Below, in pieces: positions 16,809 through 26,595 of a DNA stretch of 64,000 nucleotides. Under the pieces are notes generated by a model, which did not search any database, had not been told where the DNA came from, and was given only the letters and a program-made list of their open reading frames with translations. Position 1 is the stretch's first letter, and the number at the start of each line of letters is the position of its first letter. The stretch is taken from positions 62,001-126,000 of the forward strand of contig NZ_JACIDV010000005.1 in assembly GCF_014196515.1 (NCBI RefSeq), read 5' to 3'. This stretch comes from Rhizobium skierniewicense (GTDB lineage: Bacteria; Pseudomonadota; Alphaproteobacteria; Rhizobiales; Rhizobiaceae). The position numbers were made by a program, and so were the translations under genes.

Positions 16809-17762
16809 GTGAAGCGTCGTCAACGACCAGCCAACCAGCCAGAGCAGTACCTCTACCGGTTCAATCAGACGCCCCCAGATGCGGCTATGTGTCTTGAGGC
16901 CGTGTACGTTGCGTTTTCCCATTACCGCCCTGTCTGGAACTGGTGCCGTCAATGTTTTACGTCCCAGAACGAAGAACGCACCAGAGCGGCGGGGCCGTTA
17001 CATCGCGCCAAATTAGAAGATTTTGACCAGATTTACTACGAGCATCCCAACTGCTCAGGTGGGCGCGACACGTTCCTACATTTCCTGCCACGTGCGCTTG
17101 AACTGGCGTTTTTGAAATCCGAAACCGATTACTTCCTTATCCACTACACTTTGCGAGTTGGTCTCTGGCGATTTGATAAAACAGAGCAGGATGCGCTTCG
17201 GACCCTGTTCTGTCGTGTGGCGATAAACTGGTTTATCCATAACGACACAGCACCACTTTTATTGCCACTAGCCATGAAGGAAAATCGCCACGAAGGTTAC
17301 GTCTCGGACTGTATCATCCAAGCACTCTTAACGCTTCGGGTAGACCCATTCGATCTCGTTTGCTGGCTGGCTAGGCTAAAAAACTCGAAAGCTTGCATTG
17401 CGCTTCTGGACCTATCGATTACCGCATATCCAATCGAAAACCCATCCTATTACGTGCTTGATGACAAAGCCGATGAGGTGGTGCAGCGCCGCGCGGTCGA
17501 CGCGCTCATACGGCTGACTCGCGATGCGAGTGGACGTGTGGCAAGTGACAAAAGGCTTCTCCGGCTTTGGCTCTGGGCCGAAAGTGCAAATCCGCCTCTC
17601 GCTAGAGAGATCGAAGAAGTGCAATCATCTCTTTCAGACCAAAGGCAACGTCTGACACGGTCCGAGCGGATCCAAGCACGCATTGAATTGTGTGCAGCTG
17701 TTAGAAAGCCCGAAGAAATGCACAAAAACGCGATAAATCGCATTAAAATTAAAGACCGATAA
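16809..17762 (+). CDS. Unrecognised protein, lower-GC orphan gene
   Basis: 317 residues from a GTG at 16809, with AGGA ahead. I recognise no family. The protein is soluble, rich in Arg, Leu, Trp and Cys (WNWCRQC near residue 41), with a helical C-terminal half (QRRAVDALIRLTRDASGRV) that may be HEAT- or TPR-like. Base composition and codon choice (TTA, AAA, ATA codons) differ from the core genes around it, which suggests acquisition by transfer. It lies between the coiled-coil gene and a small secreted protein, with no mobile-element trace. Function unknown. Confidence 0.65.
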   Translation: MKRRQRPANQPEQYLYRFNQTPPDAAMCLEAVYVAFSHYRPVWNWCRQCFTSQNEERTRAAGPLHRAKLEDFDQIYYEHPNCSGGRDTFLHFLPRALELAFLKSETDYFLIHYTLRVGLWRFDKTEQDALRTLFCRVAINWFIHNDTAPLLLPLAMKENRHEGYVSDCIIQALLTLRVDPFDLVCWLARLKNSKACIALLDLSITAYPIENPSYYVLDDKADEVVQRRAVDALIRLTRDASGRVASDKRLLRLWLWAESANPPLAREIEEVQSSLSDQRQRLTRSERIQARIELCAAVRKPEEMHKNAINRIKIKDR

Positions 17763-17903
17763 AATTGTAGCTATTGGCTTAAATCCGCTGAAAAGACTGC
17801 CCTGTAACGTCGTGATCACTGGCCCGGACAAGACGTCCAGCGCCAAAAGGATACGCGGATAAGACCGGCAACAAGCTGGCCGACGCAAAAATAGGGTTTG
17901 ACA

Positions 17904-18143
17904 ATGCTGAAGAAACTCTTTGCTGCTGCCATCTGTGGTATCGTTATCGCCTCGATCACCAGCCATGCTGACGCGGCAGGCCCTGCCGGTTTCGCCCGCG
18001 GATTTTCAGCCCTGGAATATCGGGGCATCGCATCTGTCGCGCCATTGAACAGCGCCGACAGGATCAACGTAACTCGCGACCAGACCATGTCCGCAATCGA
18101 CCAATATTTTTCCGGCTTTGATCAAGCACAGGCCGCTGAGTAA
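17904..18143 (+). CDS. Small secreted protein, hypothetical
   Basis: 79 residues from the ATG at 17904. A signal peptide (MLKKLFAAAICGIVIASITS, cleavage after HADA) leaves a mature protein of about 56 residues with no cysteines and a C-terminal amphipathic segment (MSAIDQYFSGFDQAQ). No family recognised. A good terminator follows. The signal peptide and its own terminator support a real gene. Confidence 0.6.
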   Translation: MLKKLFAAAICGIVIASITSHADAAGPAGFARGFSALEYRGIASVAPLNSADRINVTRDQTMSAIDQYFSGFDQAQAAE

Positions 18144-18175
18144 CCCCACATCATTTTCGAATCATGACTGACTTG

Positions 18176-18208
18176 CCGCCGCTTCCTCACCGAAGCGGCG
18201 GTTTTTTT
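18176..18208 (+). terminator. Rho-independent terminator
   Basis: CCGCCGCTT (18176-18184) pairs with AAGCGGCGG (18193-18201), followed by seven T. It closes the small secreted gene and overlaps the 3' end of the convergent transporter gene. Confidence 0.85.
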
Positions 18209-19074
18209 CTTTCAGCCACGGCAATTCCGCCAAGTGTCAGCAGCAATGCGAAAATTTGATAGGGATGAAGCGTCTCTCCGAGAATCATGACAGACAGGAG
18301 CGTGCCGAAAACTGGAATAAGGTTGATGAAAAGCCCAGCACGGTTGGGCCCGATGCGCTCCACGCCGAGAATGAAGAAGATTTGCGCAATAAGCGAGGCA
18401 AACAGCGCCGTGTAGACAGTGATCATCCAGCCCTTGGCATCGGGCCAGACCGCTGTGTTCTGCGACACTTCCCATAATAGAAGCGGAAGGGAGGACATCA
18501 GAGCAGCCACCGCCGGAATGGCCATCAGCGTACGCCAGTTCACCTTTGGTTTCCACCGCAACATGACGGTGTAGATCGCATAGGCAAGGACGGCGAGCAG
18601 CATGATCGCATCACCAATATTCACTTTCAGCGCCAAAAGGGAGATGAGATCGCCACGCGATGCAAGAAGCGCCACCCCAGTGATGGTCAAAATGAAGCCG
18701 ACGATCTGACCAATAAAAATACGGGTCCGAAACAGCGCGAAATTGAACGCGAAAATCACTGTTGGAATGACCGCCTGAATAACGGCCACGTTGACGGCCG
18801 AGGTGTATTTCAGTGCCGTGTAGAGCGTTGCGTTGAAGCAGGTGTAGCCGATAGCGCCCAATGCAAAGAAATAAGGCAGGCGTGTTTTCACCACCGGCCA
18901 ATCGCGCACAAGCTGCGGCAACGAAATGGCGGTGATAAGAGCAACAGCGATCGTCCACCTGAGACTGGTCAACACCATGGGGCTGATATGACCCACCGCC
19001 ATCTTTCCAGCAACGGCGTTTCCGCCCCAGCATAATGTGGCGATGATCAAAACAAGATAGGCTTTCGATGACAC
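18187..19074 (-). CDS. DMT/EamA family transporter
   Basis: About 295 residues from a GTG at 19074, with AAAGG about 11 bases ahead. An in-frame upstream extension to 19242 is open but hydrophilic and atypical. Ten membrane helices in two EamA repeats (first repeat about TLCWGGNAVAGKMAVGHISP; second repeat ends with GEXLHPYQIFALLLTLGG-like motif). Drug/metabolite exporters of this kind often export amino acids or nucleosides. The substrate is unknown. It is divergent from purA with a 219-base gap. Confidence 0.85.
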   Translation of the reverse strand: MSSKAYLVLIIATLCWGGNAVAGKMAVGHISPMVLTSLRWTIAVALITAISLPQLVRDWPVVKTRLPYFFALGAIGYTCFNATLYTALKYTSAVNVAVIQAVIPTVIFAFNFALFRTRIFIGQIVGFILTITGVALLASRGDLISLLALKVNIGDAIMLLAVLAYAIYTVMLRWKPKVNWRTLMAIPAVAALMSSLPLLLWEVSQNTAVWPDAKGWMITVYTALFASLIAQIFFILGVERIGPNRAGLFINLIPVFGTLLSVMILGETLHPYQIFALLLTLGGIAVAERKKPPLR

Positions 19075-19293
19075 GGAAACTTTGACCTTTAGCTCAACAA
19101 CCGCCGTTGTTCTGCACCGCGGATTCGCGTTCCGCAAGGACGGATACCACCACAAGAGACGAGCCCGAACCGAATTATGCCGGAAAAACAAGGTTTCGCC
19201 CCATAAACAGGGTCGCTTTCCGCAAAACAACGCAGTATACATTCGCGGGTTTGAGTTAGGGGCGTTTCAACGCCATGAGCAGGAAAGCAGCAA

Positions 19294-20592
19294 ATGACGA
19301 ATGTCGTGGTGGTCGGCTCGCAGTGGGGCGATGAAGGCAAAGGTAAGATCGTAGACTGGCTATCCGAGCGCGCCGACGTCGTCGTGCGCTATCAGGGTGG
19401 TCACAATGCAGGTCACACCCTTGTGATCGATGGCGTCAGCTACAAGCTGTCGCTCCTGCCATCCGGCGTTGTTCGTCCCGGCAAGCTTGCCGTGATCGGC
19501 AATGGCGTCGTGGTCGATCCGCATGCGCTAATCGCGGAAATCGGCCGTCTCGACGCCCAGGGCGTGAAGGTCACACCTGAGAACCTGCGCATTGCAGACA
19601 ATGCGACGCTCATTCTGTCGCTTCACCGCGAACTGGACGGCATGCGCGAAGACGCAGCCTCCAACAGCGGCACAAAAATCGGCACCACCCGTCGTGGCAT
19701 CGGCCCGGCCTATGAAGACAAGGTTGGCCGTCGCGCCATCCGCGTCATGGATCTGGAAGACACCGAGGCGCTTTCTGCCAAGGTTGACCGTATTCTGACG
19801 CACCACAATGCGCTTCGCCGGGGCTTTGGTGCAGCGGAAGTCAGCCATGAAAACATCATGCAGGAACTGACATCAGTTGCCGACCAGATACTGCCGTTCA
19901 GCGAAACCGTATGGCTGCTGCTCGACAAGAAGCGCCGCGCAGGTGCGCGTATCCTGTTCGAAGGCGCACAAGGATCTCTGCTCGATATAGATCACGGTAC
20001 CTATCCCTATGTGACCTCGTCCAACACGGTTGCAGGACAGGCCGCCGCCGGATCGGGCATGGGTCCTGGCTCGCTCGGCTATATCCTCGGCATCACCAAG
20101 GCCTATACGACACGTGTCGGTGAAGGCCCCTTCCCCACGGAACTGCACGATGAAGTCGGACAGTTCCTTGGCGAAAAAGGACATGAATTCGGCACAGTCA
20201 CGGGCCGCAAGCGCCGTTGCGGCTGGTTTGACGCCGCACTGGTTCGCCAGTCTGTCGCAACCAATGGCATTACCGGCATTGCGCTCACCAAGCTTGACGT
20301 TCTCGATGGTCTGGAAGAGTTGAAAATCTGCGTCGGCTACAAGCTCGACGGACAAGAAATCGACCATCTTCCGGCAAGCCAGGGTGCCCAGGCGCGCGTG
20401 GAGCCCATCTACATCACGCTTGAAGGCTGGAAAGAATCCACCGTCGGTGCCCGTAAATGGGCGGATTTGCCTGCTCAAGCTATCAAGTATGTCCGTCAGG
20501 TCGAAGAGTTGATCGGAGCGCCTGTCGCTCTTCTCTCCACCAGCCCTGAGCGGGATGACACAATACTTGTGACTGATCCATTTGAGGATTAA
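19294..20592 (+). CDS. purA: Adenylosuccinate synthetase PurA
   Basis: 432 residues, the normal bacterial length. The GTP-binding signature QWGDEGKGK (10-18), the catalytic Asp/His region (GHNAGHTLV) and the later [18 protein letters not shown] and [11 protein letters not shown] are intact. It condenses IMP and aspartate with GTP hydrolysis to form adenylosuccinate, the first step to AMP. CAGGAAAG lies about nine bases before the ATG. It is followed 70 bases later by an unrelated acidic protein gene. Identification is certain. Confidence 0.97.
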   Translation: MTNVVVVGSQWGDEGKGKIVDWLSERADVVVRYQGGHNAGHTLVIDGVSYKLSLLPSGVVRPGKLAVIGNGVVVDPHALIAEIGRLDAQGVKVTPENLRIADNATLILSLHRELDGMREDAASNSGTKIGTTRRGIGPAYEDKVGRRAIRVMDLEDTEALSAKVDRILTHHNALRRGFGAAEVSHENIMQELTSVADQILPFSETVWLLLDKKRRAGARILFEGAQGSLLDIDHGTYPYVTSSNTVAGQAAAGSGMGPGSLGYILGITKAYTTRVGEGPFPTELHDEVGQFLGEKGHEFGTVTGRKRRCGWFDAALVRQSVATNGITGIALTKLDVLDGLEELKICVGYKLDGQEIDHLPASQGAQARVEPIYITLEGWKESTVGARKWADLPAQAIKYVRQVEELIGAPVALLSTSPERDDTILVTDPFED

Positions 20593-20662
20593 TGTCCCCA
20601 GCGATCAAGTTTCATAAACCATATCGGGCCAGAACGTCATTGGCCTCGACGAGAAAGTGCTT

Positions 20663-22903
20663 ATGGCGGATTTTGTAGCAGTCATTCGCAAGGCCGTGGA
20701 TGGCTTGGCGAACAATACCCCCGAAAACCGGGTGAAGGTGTACGACAAGGCGCGTAGCGCTGTGGTGCGCCAGCTTGAAAATATGAAGCCGCGCCCGCCG
20801 GAAGAGCTGCTGAAGCGGCAAATCCTCAAGCTCGACACCGCTATTGCCGAGGTAGAGGGCGAATATTCGGAGGCGCTTCCCGCCATCGATGAAGACGAAG
20901 ACGATTTGGTCGCCGCAGGTGCATCGGTTGCGATTCCGCCGGCACCGGATGTCTCTTCCCCCTATTACGAAGAAACCGTCGCGGAAGAGCAGCGCGTCTA
21001 TGAGCAAACACCTGTAGCGGTGGAGCCACAGGATTACGCGCCCGTCGAGCCTGCTGCTGTCGAGCCTGAAACATACTATGAAGATCCGAAGGCCGAAGAG
21101 CCCCACGCCGAGCCGGTAGAAGACTATGTTTCCCGCGACCCTGAAGGGCCGACCTACTTTACGACGGCGACGGAAGAGGCGCGCTATACCCCTGATCCTA
21201 TCGATGCTGAGGTAGATCACGCACCTACATCAGTAGAGAGTGAAGATCATGCCCATCAAGGCTGGGTTGGACAGGATAGCCCTGCGGAAGAGCGCTATGC
21301 ATATCAGACTGAAGAACCTGCTCATCAGCCTGTAGACGACCTTCATCAGGAACCGGTTCCCCACGCCGGTGAGAGCGACGTCTTCCACAAAAACACGCCA
21401 CAGCCCTATGATGCGAGCTACTCGGCCCCATCGCCCTATTATCAGGACGTTGCGAAAGAGGAGCCTTATGCGGAAAAGCGCGCTGACGACGTCCACTTCG
21501 GCGAAGCTCCGACCTTCGCAGATGACGATAAACTCTACAAAGATCAGGAGCAGGAAGCACCAAAACAGTCTCCGGCCGTTGTCGAGGATTACTCGACCTA
21601 TTTTCAGGACACATCGCTCGATCTGACGACAAAATCCAGCCCAAGCCTTCCCCGTGCAGACGAAGATCCCTTCGCACCGCAATCGGGCAAAAAGGACGAC
21701 AGGGAACGTACGCCCTGGGACGATCTGGAAGAACTGATCGGTTACGACGGCACGTCCGGCAATACGTCTGGTAATGCCAATAAGAATGATTTTGATTCTG
21801 GAATCTCTGCCGATGGTATTCCCGCGTCTGCCTACAGAACGAAGAAAAAGCAGAAGCGCAATTATGCCGGCATGGTTCTGGGCTTGTGTGGTGTCGTTCT
21901 TCTCGCGGGCGGCGCTTATGCTTTGTGGATCAACCGCGACACATTGAACGACATGGTTGGCGGCCTCGTACAATCGGCCAAAACCGGTACCAGCACTCCA
22001 TCGACAGAGACGGCGTCCGCGCCGGCCAACACACCTGCGACTACGACTCCACCGGCGCAAAGCGGGACCACTGGCCAGCAGCCAGCCGCGTCCAATACGC
22101 CACCTGTTGATGATGGCTCTGTGACGGGCACCAAGTTCACTCAGCGCCTTCTGGCCAATGGTACGGAAAAAGATGAAGGAGCGGGTCCAGGACCCAATGG
22201 CCAGCCTGTGACGGCCGAAGGCCAATCCGTGTACCAGCAGACGGAAGCTGTGCCAGAAGCGCCGGCTCAGACACCGGCTGCAGCAAGCGGAACGGCAACG
22301 CCACCAGCCGGGGCAGCGCCTGCCCAACAGGCAGCGGCAGCCGCAGCCGGCCATCGCATGTTCCTCTACGAAGAGGTGCTTGGCCAGACTGTCCCAACAG
22401 CAATCGAAGGAACAGTGTCCTGGTCGTTGCAAAATGACGCGGATGCAGAGGGCAAGCCATCCGCGACCGTTCAGGGTCAGATCACCATCCCCGGACGTGG
22501 CCTGAGTGCCTTGATTACCTTCAAACGCAACACCGATCCTTCATTGCCCGCCAGCCATCTGGTCGAGATCGTGTTCTCGGTTGGAGCTGGTTTCGAAGGC
22601 GGTGCCATCGACAGCGTTCAGCGCATAGCCATGAAGAGCACTGAACAGGATCGCGGCAACGCATTGATCGCCGTTCCGGCAAAGATTACGGACGACTTCC
22701 ACATGATCGCGCTGAACGACTTCCCGGATGCGTTGAAGACCAATCTGGAGCTCATGCGAACGCGTGACTGGATCGACATTCCAGTCTCGTATCGTAATGG
22801 CCGCCGCGCGCTTCTCACACTGCAAAAGGGTGCCGACGGCAAAGCCGCTTTCGATACGGCCTTGCGCGAGTGGAGTGCAGCCACGCCGGCAAACAATCAG
22901 TGA
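20663..22903 (+). CDS. Large acidic membrane protein, conserved hypothetical
   Basis: 746 residues from the ATG at 20663, with GAGAAAG ahead. Three parts: an N-terminal helical module (about 1-75: VIRKAVDGLANNTPENRVKV), a long low-complexity stretch rich in Glu, Asp, Pro, Tyr and His (about 80-385), then one membrane helix (about 395-420: AGMVLGLCGVVLLAGGAYAL) and a Pro/Ala/Thr linker leading to a folded periplasmic domain (about 565-740). The N terminus is cytoplasmic. No enzymatic motif and no family name I am sure of. A scaffold between cytoplasm and envelope is a reasonable guess. Confidence 0.75.
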   Translation: MADFVAVIRKAVDGLANNTPENRVKVYDKARSAVVRQLENMKPRPPEELLKRQILKLDTAIAEVEGEYSEALPAIDEDEDDLVAAGASVAIPPAPDVSSPYYEETVAEEQRVYEQTPVAVEPQDYAPVEPAAVEPETYYEDPKAEEPHAEPVEDYVSRDPEGPTYFTTATEEARYTPDPIDAEVDHAPTSVESEDHAHQGWVGQDSPAEERYAYQTEEPAHQPVDDLHQEPVPHAGESDVFHKNTPQPYDASYSAPSPYYQDVAKEEPYAEKRADDVHFGEAPTFADDDKLYKDQEQEAPKQSPAVVEDYSTYFQDTSLDLTTKSSPSLPRADEDPFAPQSGKKDDRERTPWDDLEELIGYDGTSGNTSGNANKNDFDSGISADGIPASAYRTKKKQKRNYAGMVLGLCGVVLLAGGAYALWINRDTLNDMVGGLVQSAKTGTSTPSTETASAPANTPATTTPPAQSGTTGQQPAASNTPPVDDGSVTGTKFTQRLLANGTEKDEGAGPGPNGQPVTAEGQSVYQQTEAVPEAPAQTPAAASGTATPPAGAAPAQQAAAAAAGHRMFLYEEVLGQTVPTAIEGTVSWSLQNDADAEGKPSATVQGQITIPGRGLSALITFKRNTDPSLPASHLVEIVFSVGAGFEGGAIDSVQRIAMKSTEQDRGNALIAVPAKITDDFHMIALNDFPDALKTNLELMRTRDWIDIPVSYRNGRRALLTLQKGADGKAAFDTALREWSAATPANNQ

Positions 22904-22930
22904 TACTCTTATGAGTGTTTGTATAAATGT

Positions 22931-22964
22931 AAAAAGCCCCGAATGTCTCCATTCGGGGCTTTTT
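22931..22964. terminator. Bidirectional Rho-independent terminator
   Basis: AAAAAGCCCCGAAT (22931-22944) is the perfect complement of ATTCGGGGCTTTTT (22951-22964). It serves both the large acidic protein gene and rpoH. Confidence 0.92.
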
Positions 22965-22993
22965 GCTAACAACAAAAGCAAGAAACGTGAGCG

Positions 22994-23896
22994 TTACGCG
23001 TCCACGACGCGCAGTGCCTTTGCAGTCTCCAATGCTTCTTTCTGAACCGCTTCCTGAACTTTTTCGAAAGCGCGAACTTCGATCTGGCGAACACGCTCGC
23101 GGCTGATATCGAACTCGGTCGACAAGTCCTCCAGTGTGACGGGATCTTCCGACAGACGGCGCGCCTCAAAGATGCGACGTTCACGGTCGTTCAACACACC
23201 CATAGCCTTGGCCAACATCCGACGGCGCGTCTCCAGCTCGTCCTGCTGTATCAGCACCGTTTCCTGACTTTCGTGATCGTCAACCAGCCAATCCTGCCAC
23301 TGCCCTGCTTCGCCTTCCGCAGCCCGGATCGGCGCGTTCAGGGACGCATCGCCATGAAGACGGCGGTTCATCGAGATCACTTCCTCCTCGGAAACCTGAA
23401 GCTTGGTCGCAATCTCGGTCACATGTTCAGGCTTCAGATCACCCTCGTCGATAGCCTGAATCTTACCCTTCAGACGCCGCAGATTAAAGAATAGGCGCTT
23501 TTGATTGGCCGTCGTTCCCATTTTGACGAGAGACCACGAGCGCAAAATATACTCCTGAATGGATGCCTTAATCCACCACATCGCATAGGTCGCAAGACGG
23601 AAGCCGCGCTCCGGGTCAAATTTCTTGACCGCCTGCATCAGTCCGACGTTGCCTTCCGACACGACTTCGCCGATCGGCAGGCCGTAGCCGCGATATCCCA
23701 TGGCGATCTTCGCCACAAGACGCAAATGGCTCGTCACAAGCCTGTGAGCTGCATCGCGATCGCCGTGTTCGGCGTATCGCTTACCGAGCATATATTCCTC
23801 TTGCGGCTCAAGCATTGGGAACTTACGAATTTCGTCGAGATATCGATTGAGGCCGGCTTCACCGGCAGTAATCGAAGGCAAACTGTTGCGGGCCAT
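22994..23896 (-). CDS. rpoH: RNA polymerase heat-shock sigma factor RpoH
   Basis: 300 residues. All sigma-32 landmarks are present: region 1.2/2.1 (LNRYLDEIRKFPMLEPQEEY), region 2.4 (FRLATYAMWWIKASIQEYIL), the RpoH-type QKRLFFNLRRLK box and region 4.2 (LEDLSTEFDISRERVRQIEV). It directs RNA polymerase to heat-shock promoters. AAGGGGG lies six bases before the ATG. Rhizobia often carry more than one rpoH; this copy alone cannot tell which paralogue it is. Confidence 0.96.
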   Translation of the reverse strand: MARNSLPSITAGEAGLNRYLDEIRKFPMLEPQEEYMLGKRYAEHGDRDAAHRLVTSHLRLVAKIAMGYRGYGLPIGEVVSEGNVGLMQAVKKFDPERGFRLATYAMWWIKASIQEYILRSWSLVKMGTTANQKRLFFNLRRLKGKIQAIDEGDLKPEHVTEIATKLQVSEEEVISMNRRLHGDASLNAPIRAAEGEAGQWQDWLVDDHESQETVLIQQDELETRRRMLAKAMGVLNDRERRIFEARRLSEDPVTLEDLSTEFDISRERVRQIEVRAFEKVQEAVQKEALETAKALRVVDA

Positions 23897-24079
23897 AAAG
23901 CACCCCCTTATCTATGTTCCGGGCTGGCTCCCCTCTCAGGCAAACCAAAATTGCGTGTCGAACTCCGACCCCGCACGAACCCACATGACAAATATGTATT
24001 GGAAACTCACGTTTCAAGAGCGCGCAATTGAAATGCGCGTCACAGAATGATGTCGCTCCAGTCTGCTGTTAAAAACAGA

Positions 24080-24862
24080 TCAACGATAAATTCGTTCCGA
24101 AAAATTCGTGAGCCCGGAACGGATCATCAATTCATAGATCATGCGACGACCCATGGGGTTATGCAGGCGCGTAACTTTGGCCCCCAGGAACTCCGTTTCC
24201 ACATGATCGAACGCCAACAGTTCCGGTGATTGCAGCACGACCTGCTGATAGTAGTCATGATACTCGCGACGGCAGACATAGGTCTTGTATTTGGTCATGC
24301 AAAACGCGCTGAAACGGTCGCCCTGCGCACGGAGAAAGTCGGCAACGCCGACGGTCACTTCGGGCCATTGCGGATTGAAGGTATCGTCAAAAGCAATAAC
24401 GCCGTGATCCGCTAGGACGTCCATCGCAAGTCTGCTGTCAGCCAGAACGTGGTGCAGCATGTGGCCACCATCGACACTGAAAAAACGGACCTTTCCGACT
24501 TTCGCAAGCACCTCGTCCGGGCTGAGTTGCGTACTGTCACCCTTGATGACGAGGTCTTCATCGACCTTCAGATTCAGACGCTTGCCATTGTCGAGAAAGC
24601 GCTCGTACTGACGACTTTGGCCATCGCCATCTTCCAGATCGAAGAGGTCTACGGCCAGAACACGGCAATCATTACCGACGACCTTGCGCAGGAGAAAATA
24701 AGAGCGCCCGTAAAACACGCCGATTTCGGCAACGCCTCCCTCGAAAGCTCTTTTCTGCTGGGCATGCAACAGTGATGTAAAGACGAGGGCATCGGGTGGA
24801 TCAATATAGCCTTCTATTTTTTGCAGATCATGAAAGATGAATTTACGGTCATGGACATTCAC
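24080..24862 (-). CDS. Class I SAM-dependent methyltransferase-like protein
   Basis: About 260 residues, taken from the GTG at 24862 because AGGGG lies nine bases ahead; a TTG at 24871 would add three residues. The glycine-rich motif GGVAEIGVFYGRSYFLL and the acidic end of strand 2 (VLAVDLFDLED) fit the Methyltransf_24 group, as does FFSVDGGHMLHHVLADSRLA. Such proteins often act on sugars or in polysaccharide and natural-product loci. No such locus is adjacent. The AT-rich DNA beyond its 5' end hints at past insertion. Confidence 0.78.
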   Translation of the reverse strand: MNVHDRKFIFHDLQKIEGYIDPPDALVFTSLLHAQQKRAFEGGVAEIGVFYGRSYFLLRKVVGNDCRVLAVDLFDLEDGDGQSRQYERFLDNGKRLNLKVDEDLVIKGDSTQLSPDEVLAKVGKVRFFSVDGGHMLHHVLADSRLAMDVLADHGVIAFDDTFNPQWPEVTVGVADFLRAQGDRFSAFCMTKYKTYVCRREYHDYYQQVVLQSPELLAFDHVETEFLGAKVTRLHNPMGRRMIYELMIRSGLTNFSERIYR

Positions 24863-25152
24863 AGCGCTCAACCCCTAGTTTAGGCATTCTAGCGAACAGG
24901 TTGCAAAGTAGATTTCAACCCTCAACGGCTCAATTTTTGAGGGAATACTGGCTTCGACTGGACGCTTTATTGCAATGCAAAAAAGTAGGAGTAATTGAAG
25001 CAAAAATGAGACAGTAATATAGATCGTTTATTTAAGTAATTATCATAAACTAATTTATAAGCGTAATTTAATACTTACAAAAATTTTGGGCAAAAAAAGT
25101 CACTCGGGACGTTGATGTATCCCGGAGTGACTGTGTTGGTAATTGGGCAATT
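24863..25152. other. AT-rich intergenic region
   Basis: 290 bases, strikingly AT-rich from about 24960 to 25095. It contains the rluD terminator and, before it, no gene, repeat or RNA that I can support. The composition suggests foreign or decayed DNA beside the methyltransferase gene. Confidence 0.5.
25092..25132 (-). terminator. Rho-independent terminator of rluD
   Basis: AGTCACTCGGGA (25099-25110) pairs with TCCCGGAGTGACT (ends 25132) with a single bulge, and on the minus strand a run of seven T follows (25098-25092). Confidence 0.85.
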
Positions 25153-26175
25153 TCAGGCTCGAAGGGCCTGCGCCAGCTCTTCCATATCGGTTGGCATGTC
25201 TGTTTCGAACTCCATGACCTCCCCTGTGCGGGGGTGTTCGAAAGCAAGCAGATAAGCATGCAGGGCCTGCCGCGGGAACCGGTTGACCACCTCTTTGGCC
25301 TCGGCTGGCAACAGGTTGGCCTTGGTGCGGAAGGCCGCACCATATTCAGGATCACCGATCAGCGGATGGCCGATATGCGCCATGTGCACGCGGATCTGAT
25401 GGGTCCTCCCGGTTTCGAGACGGCATTCCACCAGAGAGGCAAGGCAGGTCGCATCCGGCTTTTCGTGATAGCGCTCGATCACCTCGTAATGGGTAATGGC
25501 CTCACGCGCGTCATCAACGTCATCACGCTTGACGGCACGCTTTGTGCGGTCGGCACCGCGACCCAGCGCAGCATCGATTGTCCCACGCAAGGTCTTGGGG
25601 CGGCCCCAGACGATGGCCTTATAGGCGCGTTCCAGCGGCCCGGTGCGTCCGTGGTCTGCAAATTGGGCGGCCAGCTTGCGGTGGGCGTTGTCGTTTTTGG
25701 CCACGACCATGACACCGCTGGTTTCCTTGTCCAAGCGGTGAACGATGCCGGGACGCTTGACGCCGCCGATACCCGAGAGGCTATTGCCACAATGGTGGAT
25801 CAATGCATTGACAAGCGTTCCCGTCCAGTTACCGGCGCCTGGGTGCACGACGAGGCCGGGTGGCTTTAACAGCACGATGAGGTCTTCGTCCTCGTATTCC
25901 ACATCTAGCGGAATATCCTCACCCTTAGGTTCAGGGTCTTCCGCTTCCGGCATGGTGATCTCGATGTGATCGCCGGGATGGACCTTCTTCTTCGGCTCGG
26001 TCACAGGCTTCCCGTTGAGGAAAACTGCGCCCTGCTCGATCAAGGCCTTGATGCGGCTGCGCGACAGATCGCCTTCGACTTCGGCTGCGAGCCAAGCATC
26101 GAGGCGGCCTTCGGCGTTTTCCCCGGCAATCAGGACTTTCCTTGCGTCTCCGCCTTGTTTAAAGGGGTCGTTCAT
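25153..26175 (-). CDS. rluD: Ribosomal large subunit pseudouridine synthase RluD-type
   Basis: About 340 residues from the ATG at 26175 (MNDPFKQGG); 19 further upstream codons are open but not typical. An N-terminal S4 RNA-binding domain (SRSRIKALIEQGAVFLNGKP) and an RluA-family catalytic domain with the active Asp in GIVHRLDKETSGVMVVAKN, then LETGRTHQIRVHMAHIGHPL. It makes pseudouridines in helix 69 of 23S rRNA. Choice of RluD over RluC rests on the S4 domain and length. Divergent from the next gene by 39 bases. Confidence 0.9.
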   Translation of the reverse strand: MNDPFKQGGDARKVLIAGENAEGRLDAWLAAEVEGDLSRSRIKALIEQGAVFLNGKPVTEPKKKVHPGDHIEITMPEAEDPEPKGEDIPLDVEYEDEDLIVLLKPPGLVVHPGAGNWTGTLVNALIHHCGNSLSGIGGVKRPGIVHRLDKETSGVMVVAKNDNAHRKLAAQFADHGRTGPLERAYKAIVWGRPKTLRGTIDAALGRGADRTKRAVKRDDVDDAREAITHYEVIERYHEKPDATCLASLVECRLETGRTHQIRVHMAHIGHPLIGDPEYGAAFRTKANLLPAEAKEVVNRFPRQALHAYLLAFEHPRTGEVMEFETDMPTDMEELAQALRA

Positions 26176-26214
26176 TCTTATGTTCCGATCACTCAACAAT
26201 ATCCAAGGATCCCG

Positions 26215-26595
26215 ATGACGCAGATCGAGCAAGCCGAACAGGACGACCAGCCGTTAGATCCGGCCATGGAAAAAGTTCGCCGCAAGATGATCCGTTTGCA
26301 GATCGTGTCGGGCTCCGTAATGTTTATCAGCCTTATGGCTGTCTTCGGAGCCGTTGTCTACAAGGCGGTCGGCCCTTCCAAGACAGCAACCACAGCCGCA
26401 ACGAACCCCGTTCCATCGGACGCGCCGGTTGCCGCCACCGCCAGCCTTCCACAAGGTTTTACCATTGAGACCGTCTCGTTTGCCAACGGTGATATGCTGT
26501 TCTACGGACGGCTCGCCAACGGCACCCGCAAGGCACTGGTGTTCAACGTACAGGCTGGCCGTTTCGTAGCAGACATCACCATCGATGCCCGCTGA
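26215..26595 (+). CDS. Small membrane protein, conserved (DUF6476-like)
   Basis: 126 residues from the ATG at 26215, with AAGGA five bases ahead. A short acidic N terminus, one membrane helix (about 30-50: GSVMFISLMAVFGAVVYKAV), an Ala/Thr/Pro linker, and a small beta-rich periplasmic domain (FTIETVSFANGDMLFYGRLA) ending with the motif of the last strands. It resembles DUF6476 proteins beside rluD in Alphaproteobacteria, but I am not certain of the family number. It overlaps the following methyltransferase gene by 11 bases, so the two are translated together. Confidence 0.7.
   Translation: MTQIEQAEQDDQPLDPAMEKVRRKMIRLQIVSGSVMFISLMAVFGAVVYKAVGPSKTATTAATNPVPSDAPVAATASLPQGFTIETVSFANGDMLFYGRLANGTRKALVFNVQAGRFVADITIDAR

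Noticed and set aside
21230..22432. A 400-codon open frame on the minus strand opposite the acidic membrane protein
   Set aside because: Antisense to a gene with a good start and terminator; the arginine/glycine-rich product has no domain.
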